Source: Novosphingobium olei (GTDB lineage: Bacteria; Pseudomonadota; Alphaproteobacteria; Sphingomonadales; Sphingomonadaceae). From it: a stretch of DNA of 64,000 nucleotides. Below, piece after piece: positions 1 to 8,169 of this stretch. The notes beneath the pieces are model-generated. The model ran no database searches, was not told the DNA's origin, and was given only the letters and a program-made list of their open reading frames with translations. The stretch spans positions 310,001 through 374,000 of the forward strand of contig NZ_JABBGM010000003.1 of NCBI RefSeq assembly GCF_012927405.1, read 5' to 3'. Each line of letters starts with the position of its first letter. Positions within the stretch are counted from its first letter, which is position 1. The position numbers and the translations under genes are program-made.

Positions 1-1647
1 GTGGTCGAAGACCACGTCGGCCTGCGCCTTGCCGGCAACCTCGTCAACGGCGATGGCCAGATGAAGAACGTCGCCCCCGGCGCGCGTGATCCCTACGCGC
101 AGGATACGCTGCAGGGCCGCGCCATGCTGCGCATCAAGCCCGGCGACGGCGCGCTGGACATCAAGCTCAAGGCCTATGGCGGGCGCGATCGTGGCACCGG
201 CACCGCCGTCCACGGCTTCCTGCCTTCGCGCGCCGGACTCGGCTTCTTCGAAACCAACGAAAACCGCATCGGCCGCGCCAACACCGACGCCTGGGGCGTT
301 TCGGCCAACATCGCCTATGAAATCAGCGACAAGCTGACCTTCACCTCGATCACCTCGCGCGATGGCGGCAAGCAGGATCTCGACCAGGCGGCCGACGGCA
401 GCCCGCTCGACATCCTGCAGATCCGCTGGAAGTCGGACTACGACCAGTTCAGCGAAGAAGCGCGCTTCAACTACAGCGGCAACGGCCTCTCGCTCGTCGC
501 CGGCGCCTTCTATGGCTGGGACCGCGTCGTCACCGACAACCGCTTCGCCATCGGCAGTGCGCTCGCCCCCGGCGTCGACGGCGGCTTCTTCCAGCACTAC
601 AACCAGCGCCGCTCGTCCACCGCGCTGTTCGCGCAAGGCGACGTCGAATTGGCCCGTTCGCTCACCCTCACCCTCGGCGCGCGCTACACCTGGGACCGCG
701 CCACCTACAAGGACGGCTACGCCTACCTCTACGCCGGTGGCTTTGACGGACCCGACACCCCGCTCGCCACCACGGTGCCTTGCGCAACCCCGCCCGGCAC
801 CTGCCCCTACGATCCCGCCGCACGCTTCAACCTCAAGGGGCAGAACAACGCGCTCACCGGCCGCGTCGCGCTGTCCTACAAAACCGACGGCGGCGCGCTG
901 GTCTATGCGAGCTACAACCGCGGCTACCGCTCGGGTGCGTTCAACGGCGGCGGCTACACCTCGTCGGTGGGGATCACCTACATCAATCCCGAAAAGGTCA
1001 ACGCCTTCGAACTGGGTGCCAAGGGCCGCATCGCGGGCATGCTCACGCTGTCGGGCGCGGCATTCTACTACGATTACAAGAACCAGCAGGTGCAGGATAC
1101 GCGCCCCGGCCCGGTCTCGTTCCTGGTCAACGCGCCCAAGTCCGAAGTCTATGGCGGTGAAATCGAAGCCAGCGCCAAGGTTTCGCCCATGCTCAGCCTC
1201 AACGCCTCGCTGGGCTACCTCCACGCCCGCTACAAGCAGTTGACGCTGCAGAACACCGTGCTCGATGGCAACCGCCTGCCCTTCGCGCCGACCTGGACGA
1301 TCCAGGCCGGGGCCGACATCACGCCCTACGACGGCAGCGCGGGCAAGCTCACCATCTCGCCCAGCGTCGCCTACTTCTCGAAGCAGTACTTCTCGCCGTT
1401 CAACGCGGTGAACGCCACCGGCTCTGCCCAGAACAACGCCGAACTGGCGCAGGACGGCTATGCCAAGGTGAATGTCACCGCCGCGTTCAAGACCGGGCGC
1501 TTCACCGTGAAGGGCTACGTCAACAACCTCTTCAACGCGCGCACCTATGTCTACGGGCTTGATCTGCGCGGGGCGGGCTTCCCCTACAACTTCCTCGTGC
1601 CAGCCCTGCCGCGCACCTTCGGCGGCTCGGTCCGGGTCGATTTCTGA
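1..1647 (+). CDS. TonB-dependent receptor, C-terminal part (cut by window edge)
   Basis: The frame is open from base 1, so the signal peptide and plug domain lie outside the window; the GTG at base 1 is probably not the true start. The visible 548 residues are a classic outer-membrane beta-barrel: alternating aromatic and polar strands, a conserved YASYNRGYRSGAFNGG stretch near residue 300, and a terminal strand ending in Val-Asp-Phe, the usual signal for barrel assembly. Family knowledge: these receptors import scarce substrates with energy from TonB-ExbBD. The stop overlaps the start of the P450 gene (TGATG), so the two are probably translated from one message and the receptor may supply the P450 substrate. 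Substrate cannot be read from sequence. Confidence 0.9.
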   Translation: MVEDHVGLRLAGNLVNGDGQMKNVAPGARDPYAQDTLQGRAMLRIKPGDGALDIKLKAYGGRDRGTGTAVHGFLPSRAGLGFFETNENRIGRANTDAWGVSANIAYEISDKLTFTSITSRDGGKQDLDQAADGSPLDILQIRWKSDYDQFSEEARFNYSGNGLSLVAGAFYGWDRVVTDNRFAIGSALAPGVDGGFFQHYNQRRSSTALFAQGDVELARSLTLTLGARYTWDRATYKDGYAYLYAGGFDGPDTPLATTVPCATPPGTCPYDPAARFNLKGQNNALTGRVALSYKTDGGALVYASYNRGYRSGAFNGGGYTSSVGITYINPEKVNAFELGAKGRIAGMLTLSGAAFYYDYKNQQVQDTRPGPVSFLVNAPKSEVYGGEIEASAKVSPMLSLNASLGYLHARYKQLTLQNTVLDGNRLPFAPTWTIQAGADITPYDGSAGKLTISPSVAYFSKQYFSPFNAVNATGSAQNNAELAQDGYAKVNVTAAFKTGRFTVKGYVNNLFNARTYVYGLDLRGAGFPYNFLVPALPRTFGGSVRVDF

Positions 1648-2888
1648 TGTCTCTCCCCATCGAAGCCGACCTGTCGACCGACCTTCGGGATCCCGCGCTT
1701 TACGAAGCCGGGGTCCCGTGGGACCTCTTCGCGGCCCTGCGCCGCGAAGATCCGGTCCACTGGAACCCTGAAAGCGACGGGGCCGGCTTCTGGGCGCTGA
1801 CCCGCCACGCCGATATCGTCACGGTGTCGAAGAACCCGGGCCTGTTCTCCTCGGCCTATGAAAACGGCGGCCACCGCATCTTCAACGAAAACGAGGTGGG
1901 ACTGACCGGCGCGGGCGAAAGCGCGATCGGCATTCCCTTCATCTCGCGCGATCCGCCCACCCACACGCAATACCGCAAGCACATCATGCCCGCCGTCTCG
2001 CCCGCCCGCCTCGGCGATATCGAGGCGCGCATCCGCGAACGCGCCACCCGGTTGATCGACGCGATCCCGCTGGGCGAACAGATCGATCTGGTGCCCCTGC
2101 TCTCGGCCCCGCTGCCGCTGCTCACGCTGTGCGAGCTGCTCGGCCTCTCGCCCGACATGTGGGACAAGCTCTACCACTGGACCAACGCCTTCGTCGGCGA
2201 GGACGACCCCGAGTTCCGCCAGAGCCCCGAGGCCATGGCGGCGACCTTCGAGGAATTCGGAGCCTTCGCCGCCGAACTGTTCGAAGCCCGCCGTGCCGCG
2301 CCGGGCCACGACATCGCCACCTTGCTGGCGACGATGGAGGTGGGCGGCGAGCCGGCGAGCTTCCGCGATTTCCTCGGCAACATGATCCTCGTGCTGGTCG
2401 GCGCGAACGAGACCACGCGCAATTCACTGTCGCACTCGGTCCGCGCCTTCAGCGACAACCCCGGCCAGTGGCAGGCCCTGCGCAACGATCGCAGCCTGCT
2501 CAAGACCGCCGCGCCCGAAATGGTCCGCTGGGCCAGCCCCGTGCTGCACATGCGCCGCACCGCGACTGCGGACACCGAGCTGGGCGGCAAGGCCATCGCC
2601 AGGGGCGACAAGGTGGTGCTGTGGTATGCCGCCGCCAACCGCGATGAAGACGTGTTCGACCACGCCGACCGGTTCGACATCGCCCGCACCAGGAACCCGC
2701 ACCTCGGCTTCGGCTTCGGCCAACACGTCTGCGTGGGGTCCCGCCTCGCCGAAATGCAGCTGCGCGTCGCGTTTGACATCCTGGCGGATCGGGTGAAATC
2801 CTTCGATGTCACCGGCCCGTCGCGGCGCTTCCGCTCGAACTTCCTCAACGGGCTGAAGAACCTCGACGTCGTGCTCACCCCCGGCTGA
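1647..2888 (+). CDS. Cytochrome P450
   Basis: A 413-residue soluble class I type bacterial P450. The I-helix oxygen-activation motif GANETT lies at residues 252-257, the K-helix ExxR is Glu291-Arg294, and the heme loop FGFGQHVCVG at 355-364 contains the axial thiolate Cys362. Such enzymes hydroxylate a small hydrophobic substrate using electrons from a ferredoxin and reductase, neither of which is adjacent. The ATG overlaps the stop of the preceding TonB-dependent receptor by one base, indicating translational coupling. An AraC regulator follows 23 bases downstream. The substrate is unknown; terpenes, aromatics or lignin-derived compounds would be typical of this bacterial group, which is inference only. 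Confidence 0.95.
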   Translation: MSLPIEADLSTDLRDPALYEAGVPWDLFAALRREDPVHWNPESDGAGFWALTRHADIVTVSKNPGLFSSAYENGGHRIFNENEVGLTGAGESAIGIPFISRDPPTHTQYRKHIMPAVSPARLGDIEARIRERATRLIDAIPLGEQIDLVPLLSAPLPLLTLCELLGLSPDMWDKLYHWTNAFVGEDDPEFRQSPEAMAATFEEFGAFAAELFEARRAAPGHDIATLLATMEVGGEPASFRDFLGNMILVLVGANETTRNSLSHSVRAFSDNPGQWQALRNDRSLLKTAAPEMVRWASPVLHMRRTATADTELGGKAIARGDKVVLWYAAANRDEDVFDHADRFDIARTRNPHLGFGFGQHVCVGSRLAEMQLRVAFDILADRVKSFDVTGPSRRFRSNFLNGLKNLDVVLTPG

Positions 2889-2911
2889 AGCCCGGCGGCA
2901 AAGGACAGGAC

Positions 2912-3778
2912 ATGGGAGAGAGCTGGACCAACGAACAGATCATCGCCGATGCGCTGGGGCGCGGCGCCGACGTGCAGATCGGCGCGCGCGACAATTCCTG
3001 GCGGCTGTCGCGCTGGCGCCAGTTCGTCGGTACTTATGAACTGCCCGCGCTGCCCGATCCCACCTTCGTCGTCCACATCGCCGGAAAGCCGCAGGTCCGC
3101 ACCCGCCTGCAGCACGGCTGGAGCGAGACCAGCTCGATCCCCGGCTGCGCCACCATCCTGCCCTCGGGTCGCCCCAGTGGCTGGCTGGTCGATGGAGAGC
3201 TCGACGTCGTCACGCTCTCCATCGCCTCGCGCGATCTGCAGGGCGTGCCGGCGGCAGACCAGTTCCGCGCCTTGCGCTTCGCCTTCTCCGATCCGCTGGG
3301 CGTTGCCCTCACCCGCCAGATCCTGGCCGAAATCTACGCCCCGCAGGACGATGCGCGTAAGGTCTACGTGTCCACGCTGGTCGATGCGCTCACCGCGCAT
3401 ATGCTGCGCGGCCCCCTCGCCGCCAACGATACCGCGATCCCCACTTCGGAGTTTTCCGCCCATCGCCTCCACGGCGTGATGAACACAGTGCTGGCCCAGC
3501 CGGGGGACGATCACCCCATCGAAGCGCTCGCCGCCATCGCCGGCCTTACCCCGTCGCACTTCTGCCGTGTGTTCAAGCGCGCCACCAACCTCACCCCGCA
3601 CCAGTTCGTGATGAAGGCCCGGCTCGAACGCGCGCAGGATCTGCTCGTCACCACCGACCTCACCATCGCGCAGATTTCCGACCAGCTCGGCTTTGCCAGC
3701 CAAAGCCACCTGACCCGCGCCTTCCGCACCTTCACCGGTGTCACCCCCGCCGCCTGGCGCCAGCAATCGCTGGGCTGA
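2912..3778 (+). CDS. AraC-family transcriptional regulator
   Basis: A 288-residue protein with an unassigned N-terminal sensing half and a C-terminal AraC/XylS DNA-binding domain of two helix-turn-helix units. The first HTH is in IEALAAIAGLTPSHFCRVFK and the second in the IAQISDQLGFASQSHLTRAF region, ending with the family signature Phe-x-x-x-x-Gly-x-Thr-Pro. The start has a good Shine-Dalgarno (AGGACAGGA) a few bases upstream. It follows the receptor and P450 genes in the same direction, so it probably controls that module in response to its substrate. The serine hydrolase starts 88 bases after it. Confidence 0.92.
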   Translation: MGESWTNEQIIADALGRGADVQIGARDNSWRLSRWRQFVGTYELPALPDPTFVVHIAGKPQVRTRLQHGWSETSSIPGCATILPSGRPSGWLVDGELDVVTLSIASRDLQGVPAADQFRALRFAFSDPLGVALTRQILAEIYAPQDDARKVYVSTLVDALTAHMLRGPLAANDTAIPTSEFSAHRLHGVMNTVLAQPGDDHPIEALAAIAGLTPSHFCRVFKRATNLTPHQFVMKARLERAQDLLVTTDLTIAQISDQLGFASQSHLTRAFRTFTGVTPAAWRQQSLG

Positions 3779-3866
3779 ACGGGGCGGCACGCGCCACCGG
3801 CCAGCCCGCTTGCCAAGCGGCCGATGGCAGAGCAGGATCGTCGCTCTGCTGGAAGGGGGCTTCCCG

Positions 3867-5879
3867 ATGAACACCCGGTCGATGCGCGTTCGCACCTTGC
3901 TGGCGGGCCTCGCGCTCCCGCTTGCCACCCTTGCGCCGGCCGTCGCCGCGCGGGCAGAGCCGGCCGCACCAGCCACGCCCGTTCCCGGCGCCACCGCCAT
4001 CCCCGTCGGCACGGGGGCCACCATCGTCCCGCCCGAAGGCTGGAGCCAGAAGCGCGAAGGCCAGCTCGTCCGCTTCGTCGCGCCCGAAGGCGATGCCTCG
4101 GCGGTGATCGTCCCCATCGCCAGCGCGCGCAATGCCGATGATGCCGCAATGCAGGCCTTCGCGCTGGCGCGCCCCGGTTTTTCGCGTGCGATCGACCTTA
4201 CCCAGCCCCTGCCCCCGCGCGAAGGGTGGGACGATGCCGCTGTCACCGGGTTTGACGTGCCGCCCGCCGAAAAGGCGATCGCGCAGGCGATCGTACTGCG
4301 CAAGGGCACCAGCTACACCGTGGTCGCGATCGAAGGCGCGCTGGCTACGCTCGCCAAGCGCAACGCCCAGCTGCGCGTCGCCAGCGACACGCTCAAGCCG
4401 GCGGGTTTCACGTCCGAAAGCTTTGCCGGCAAGGCCGCCCACCGCTTCGATGCGACAAGGGTCGAAGCGCTCAAGCGCTTTGTCCTGTCCGCCATGCAGC
4501 AGCTCAAGATCCCCGGCATCGGCCTCGCCGTGGTCGATCATGGCAAGATCGTCTACGAAGGCGGCCTCGGGGTGAAGGACCTCGCCACCGGCACGCCGGT
4601 CGATGCCGACACCCTGTTCATGATCGCCTCGAACACCAAGGGCATGTCCACCTTGCTGCTCGCCACCCTGGTCGATCAGGGCAAGCTTGACTGGAACCAG
4701 CCGGTCACCCGCTACATGCCCGAATTCCGCCTCGGCGATGACGCGACCACCCGCAAGGTGCTGGTCAAGCATCTCGTATGCGCCTGCACCGGCCTGCCCC
4801 GGCGCGACATGGAATGGCTGTTCAACACAAGCCCCTCCACCCCGGCGACCGCCACGTTCGACCAGCTGGCCGCCTCGCAGCCCACCAGCGGCTTCGGCGA
4901 AGTCTTCCAGTACAACAACCTGATGGCCAGCGCGGCGGGCTATCTCGGCGCCCGCCTGATCGCACCGGGCAAGGAACTCGGCGCCGCCTACGACAAGGCG
5001 ATGCAGGACCGCATCTTCACCCCGCTCGGCATGCGCGACACGACGTTGAGCAACACCGTCGCCACGGCGGGCAACTGGGCGCGGCCCTACGATCTCGACA
5101 TCGACGGCAAGGTCGCGCTGATCGACATGAAGTTCAACGATACCGTCGTGCCCTATCGCCCCGCCGGTGGCGCATGGTCCTCGGCGCATGACATGGCGCG
5201 CTACGTGCTCGATGAACTCGACCAGGGCCGCCTGCCCAATGGCAAGCGCCTCGTCTCGGCCACCAACCTGCTCGCCCGCCGCGTCCACAACGTGCCCGTG
5301 GCCGATCAGCAGTGGTACGGCATGGGGCTCGAGGATTCGATCATGTCGGGCGTCTCGGTCATCCACCACGGCGGCAGCATGTTCGGCTACAAGTCCGACT
5401 GGTTCGCCGTCCCTTCGGCCCAGGTGGGCATCGTCGTCCTTACCAATTCCGAAATGGGCTACGATCTGACCAAGGCGGCCAGCCGCCGCATGATCGAGCT
5501 GCTCTACGACGGCGCGCCGAAGGCCGCCCAACAGGTCGCCGTTGCCGCCCGGCAGGCCGATCTCTGGGTTGAAAAGAACCGCAGCCAGCTCGATCGCAAC
5601 GTCTCGCCGGAAGAAGCGCGCCGCTATGTCGGCAACTACGCCAACCGCGAATTGGGCCCCCTCACCGTCACCTATGCCGACGGCGTGCTCCACGCGCGTG
5701 CCACATCGATCTGGTCGGACCTCGCGCTCAAGAAGAACGCCGATGGCTCGACCAGCCTCGCCACGATCTCGCCGGGCGCCAGCGGCTTCGAATTTCTCGC
5801 CACCACCCGCGATGGCAAGCGCGCATTGGTCCTGCAGGATCCGCAGCGCGAATATGTCCTGCTCGAAACGACCGGCTAG
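3867..5879 (+). CDS. Secreted serine hydrolase of the class C beta-lactamase/PBP family
   Basis: The ATG at 3867 is chosen over the longer frame from 3738 because it starts a signal peptide (Arg-rich start, Leu/Ala core, cleavage near Ala30) and follows a GGAAGGGGG ribosome site; the extra upstream codons overlap the AraC gene. The 670-residue product has an unassigned domain of about 180 residues, then a beta-lactamase-fold domain with catalytic S255-x-x-K258, Y349-x-N351 and H501-Gly-Gly, and a C-terminal region (about 580-670) resembling the small domains often attached to these esterases/peptidases. It probably acts in the periplasm on an ester, lactone or D-amino-acid peptide. The ribosome site can fold as GGAAG/CTTCC. 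The co-oriented P450 genes suggest, but do not prove, a shared pathway. Confidence 0.88.
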   Translation: MNTRSMRVRTLLAGLALPLATLAPAVAARAEPAAPATPVPGATAIPVGTGATIVPPEGWSQKREGQLVRFVAPEGDASAVIVPIASARNADDAAMQAFALARPGFSRAIDLTQPLPPREGWDDAAVTGFDVPPAEKAIAQAIVLRKGTSYTVVAIEGALATLAKRNAQLRVASDTLKPAGFTSESFAGKAAHRFDATRVEALKRFVLSAMQQLKIPGIGLAVVDHGKIVYEGGLGVKDLATGTPVDADTLFMIASNTKGMSTLLLATLVDQGKLDWNQPVTRYMPEFRLGDDATTRKVLVKHLVCACTGLPRRDMEWLFNTSPSTPATATFDQLAASQPTSGFGEVFQYNNLMASAAGYLGARLIAPGKELGAAYDKAMQDRIFTPLGMRDTTLSNTVATAGNWARPYDLDIDGKVALIDMKFNDTVVPYRPAGGAWSSAHDMARYVLDELDQGRLPNGKRLVSATNLLARRVHNVPVADQQWYGMGLEDSIMSGVSVIHHGGSMFGYKSDWFAVPSAQVGIVVLTNSEMGYDLTKAASRRMIELLYDGAPKAAQQVAVAARQADLWVEKNRSQLDRNVSPEEARRYVGNYANRELGPLTVTYADGVLHARATSIWSDLALKKNADGSTSLATISPGASGFEFLATTRDGKRALVLQDPQREYVLLETTG

Positions 5880-5998
5880 GCGCTCCAAAGCGGCATTGCG
5901 TATGCATGATGCATCACCAACGCCCCTCCACCTTCTGTCCTACAGTGCGTAAGGTCGTTACAACCCTGTTGCCCGGGTCCTGACCCACGCATTTGCGC

Positions 5999-6037
5999 CG
6001 ATTGCCCTGCCAGCATGTGCCAGGCAGGGGCAATCGG
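5999..6037. terminator. Stem-loop between convergent genes
   Basis: An inverted repeat CGATTGCCCTGCC / GGCAGGGGCAATCG with one unpaired base surrounds the loop AGCATGTGCCA-like spacer. It sits 120 bases after the serine hydrolase stop and 70 bases before the stop of the opposing SDR gene, the expected place for a bidirectional terminator. There is a short T-rich stretch downstream on the plus strand (ctttgctcttt). Confidence 0.6.
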
Positions 6038-6056
6038 TGACTTTGCTCTTTGAAGT

Positions 6057-6077
6057 CTGTCAACTTCGTCAACTTGG
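6057..6077. repeat. Short dispersed repeat, copy 1
   Basis: Contains TGTCAACTTCGTCAACTT, itself an internal tandem of GTCAACTT. An identical 21-base copy is at 60262-60282, more than 54 kb away. Both lie at a gene 3' end or gap. Confidence 0.6.
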
Positions 6078-6109
6078 CCGATTTAGGCGGCCCCGAATCA
6101 GGCCCCGCA

Positions 6110-6823
6110 TCAGGCGCCGAATCCGCCGTCGATGGTCTGCAGCGCGCCGGTGATCATCGCCGCGTGCGGCCCTGCGAGATAAGCCGCGTATTCGGCGATC
6201 TCGTCGGCGCGGGCGTGGCGCTTGATGGCCATCGTGGTGTGCATAAGGTCAGCCATCGGACCGTCGGCGGGGTTCATGTCGCTGTCTGTCGGCCCCGGCT
6301 GGATCACGTTCACGGTAATGCCGCGCGGGCCGAAATCGCGGGCCAGGCCCCGGACCATGCCCTGCATCGCCGACTTGGTCATGGTGTAGGCGGTAACGCC
6401 GGGAAACGGGATGCGGTCGCCATTGACCGATCCGATCACGATGATCCGGCCGCCGTCGTTCATCTTCCGCGCCGCCTCGACCGCGGCGTGATACGGTGCG
6501 CGGACGTTGATGTCGATCATCCGGTCGACCGCGTCGGGATCGAGCGTCAGCGGATCGCCCATCAGAGCGATACCGGCGTTGATCACGATCACGTCAAGCG
6601 CGCCCGCACCGGCGACGGTGGCGACCAGCGCATCGCGATCTGCGCTGTCGGTCTTTATCGCCTCGGCACCGGTCTCTGCCGCTATGGCAAGCGCAGCGGC
6701 TTCGGAGCCCGAATACGTGAAGGATACTTTGGCGCCGCCCGCAACAAAGCGGCGGACGATGGCGGCGCCGATGCCCCGGCTTCCGCCCAGCACGAGGACG
6801 GTCTTGCCTGCAAGGTCGGTCAT
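6110..6823 (-). CDS. Short-chain dehydrogenase/reductase
   Basis: A 237-residue classical SDR. The cofactor motif GGSRGIG lies at residues 13-19, the NAG motif at 82-84, and the catalytic triad is Ser132, Tyr146 and Lys150 (YTMTK). The start at 6823 is preferred over longer frames because an AGGGGA ribosome site precedes it and the Rossmann fold begins directly after. It reduces or oxidises an unknown alcohol/ketone with NAD(P). It lies downstream of hisZ in the same direction but with a 143-base gap holding a 14-base palindrome, so it probably has its own promoter. Confidence 0.92.
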   Translation of the reverse strand: MTDLAGKTVLVLGGSRGIGAAIVRRFVAGGAKVSFTYSGSEAAALAIAAETGAEAIKTDSADRDALVATVAGAGALDVIVINAGIALMGDPLTLDPDAVDRMIDINVRAPYHAAVEAARKMNDGGRIIVIGSVNGDRIPFPGVTAYTMTKSAMQGMVRGLARDFGPRGITVNVIQPGPTDSDMNPADGPMADLMHTTMAIKRHARADEIAEYAAYLAGPHAAMITGALQTIDGGFGA

Positions 6824-6898
6824 GATTTCAATCCCCTGTTTCGATCGTCGGCAGCCCGATAGCCACCGGTTGCGACAGAGATGCACCCGCATCCCCCA

Positions 6899-6912
6899 TC
6901 GCACCAGTGCGA
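6899..6912. promoter_or_regulatory. Perfect palindrome upstream of SDR gene
   Basis: TCGCACCAGTGCGA is a perfect 14-base inverted repeat about 75 bases upstream of the SDR start. It has the size and symmetry of a dimeric repressor site. No regulator gene is adjacent, and the link is inferred from position only. Confidence 0.4.
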
Positions 6913-6966
6913 CAATTGCCGCCAAACCCTACAGGTAAATCGAAAAGTTTCAGGCCGCTGGGATGC

Positions 6967-8097
6967 TCAGGCCAGCGCCACGACCTCTCCGCCATCGAGC
7001 GTGTGGCTGCAACCGAGCGATACGGCGCTGTCGCCCTCGCTCAATGCGGCTGCCGTGCGCCAGCCGATGCTGCGCAGCCGGGCGGCCACTTCGCGGTCGT
7101 GGCCCAGCGGCAGGAACACCTTGTCGGAAAGCGGCTCGCTCTGCGCGATCAGGTCGATCAGCGCATCGGGATAGAGCGAAAAGCCTGTCGCGACTTCGCC
7201 CTCTCCCCCCGCATTCGCGCCGGCGATGCGGTAGGTGCCGCCGCGCCCCAGCAGCCCGCGCACGCCTTCGGCGTAGAGCGTGAAGCCGAACCAGCTCTGG
7301 TATTCGAAGCCGTGGCGTTCGCTGGGATCGAGCGTCAGCCGCGCACCGGTCGGAGCGATGGCGGCGGCGATTTCACGCAGCGCGGCGATGCGGCTGGCCA
7401 GTGCGCCACCGGCATCGATGGCGGCCAGCTTTTCGATCGCGCCGTCGAAATCCCCGGTCGCGTAGATCAGCGGAACGTACGCTTCACCACCTGCATCGCG
7501 CAGGCCGCCGGCATCCTTGGTATCCAGCTCGCGCCGCACCGCCTCGATCGCGCCGGGTTCGAGCGGGAAGGCCTTGGCCGCCAGCGTATCGACCAGATCG
7601 GGCAGCGTGAAATCGACGCTGACGCTGCGGGCGCCCGCCGCCTGCAGCGCCTCGATCGCCACGATCAGGATCTCGATGGCCGCCGCCACGTTGTCGGCGC
7701 CGATCAGTTCGGCCCCGCACTGCAGCTTCTCGCGCGCCGGGTCGAGCCCGTCGCCCTTGATCGTCAGCACCTGGCCTGCGTACATCAACCGCAACGGCCG
7801 CGCCGCGCCTGCCAGCCGGCCTTGCGCGATCCGGCCGATCTGCGGGGTGAAGTCGCTGCGCAGCGCCATCATCCGCAGGCTCGACGGATCGACGAAGCGG
7901 AACATGCGCCTGCTCTGGATGCCTGCCATCCGCGATGCGAGGCTCTTTTCGAACTCGATCATCGGCGGCAGCACGCGGTCGTAGCCATGGCCGTGCATCA
8001 CGTCCTGGATGCTGCGCATCGCACGCGTCGTCGTCGCCGCTTCACGCGGCAGGCGGTCCTCGAGCCCCTCGGGCAGCAGGTCGGTATCGTCGGTCAT
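6967..8097 (-). CDS. hisZ: ATP phosphoribosyltransferase regulatory subunit HisZ
   Basis: A 376-residue class II aminoacyl-tRNA synthetase-like protein without the anticodon-binding domain. The motif-2-like stretch MMALRSDFTPQIGRIA is clear, and the C-terminal part lacks a canonical synthetase motif 3. In organisms with the short form of HisG, HisZ is its regulatory partner and the octamer catalyses the first step of histidine synthesis. The start at 8097 (MTDDTDLLPEG) is preferred over 8130. It follows serA by 72 bases on the same strand, as the last gene of a serC-serA-hisZ cluster; hisG is not in the window. Confidence 0.88.
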   Translation of the reverse strand: MTDDTDLLPEGLEDRLPREAATTTRAMRSIQDVMHGHGYDRVLPPMIEFEKSLASRMAGIQSRRMFRFVDPSSLRMMALRSDFTPQIGRIAQGRLAGAARPLRLMYAGQVLTIKGDGLDPAREKLQCGAELIGADNVAAAIEILIVAIEALQAAGARSVSVDFTLPDLVDTLAAKAFPLEPGAIEAVRRELDTKDAGGLRDAGGEAYVPLIYATGDFDGAIEKLAAIDAGGALASRIAALREIAAAIAPTGARLTLDPSERHGFEYQSWFGFTLYAEGVRGLLGRGGTYRIAGANAGGEGEVATGFSLYPDALIDLIAQSEPLSDKVFLPLGHDREVAARLRSIGWRTAAALSEGDSAVSLGCSHTLDGGEVVALA

Positions 8098-8169
8098 CGC
8101 GATTCGCCCCCTACCCGCTCGCCCCGCCAAAGTCGAAGGCGAAGCGAACGGGTCGGAGCATGGCGTCCG

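Noticed and set aside
2171..4309. 712-residue open frame on the minus strand opposite P450, AraC and the serine hydrolase
   Set aside because: Arg/Gly/Ala-rich shadow of high-GC genes; no family features, and the plus-strand genes have clear motifs.
3741..5888. 715-residue antisense frame opposite the serine hydrolase
   Set aside because: Low-complexity composition and no recognisable domain; opposite strand has catalytic motifs and a signal peptide.
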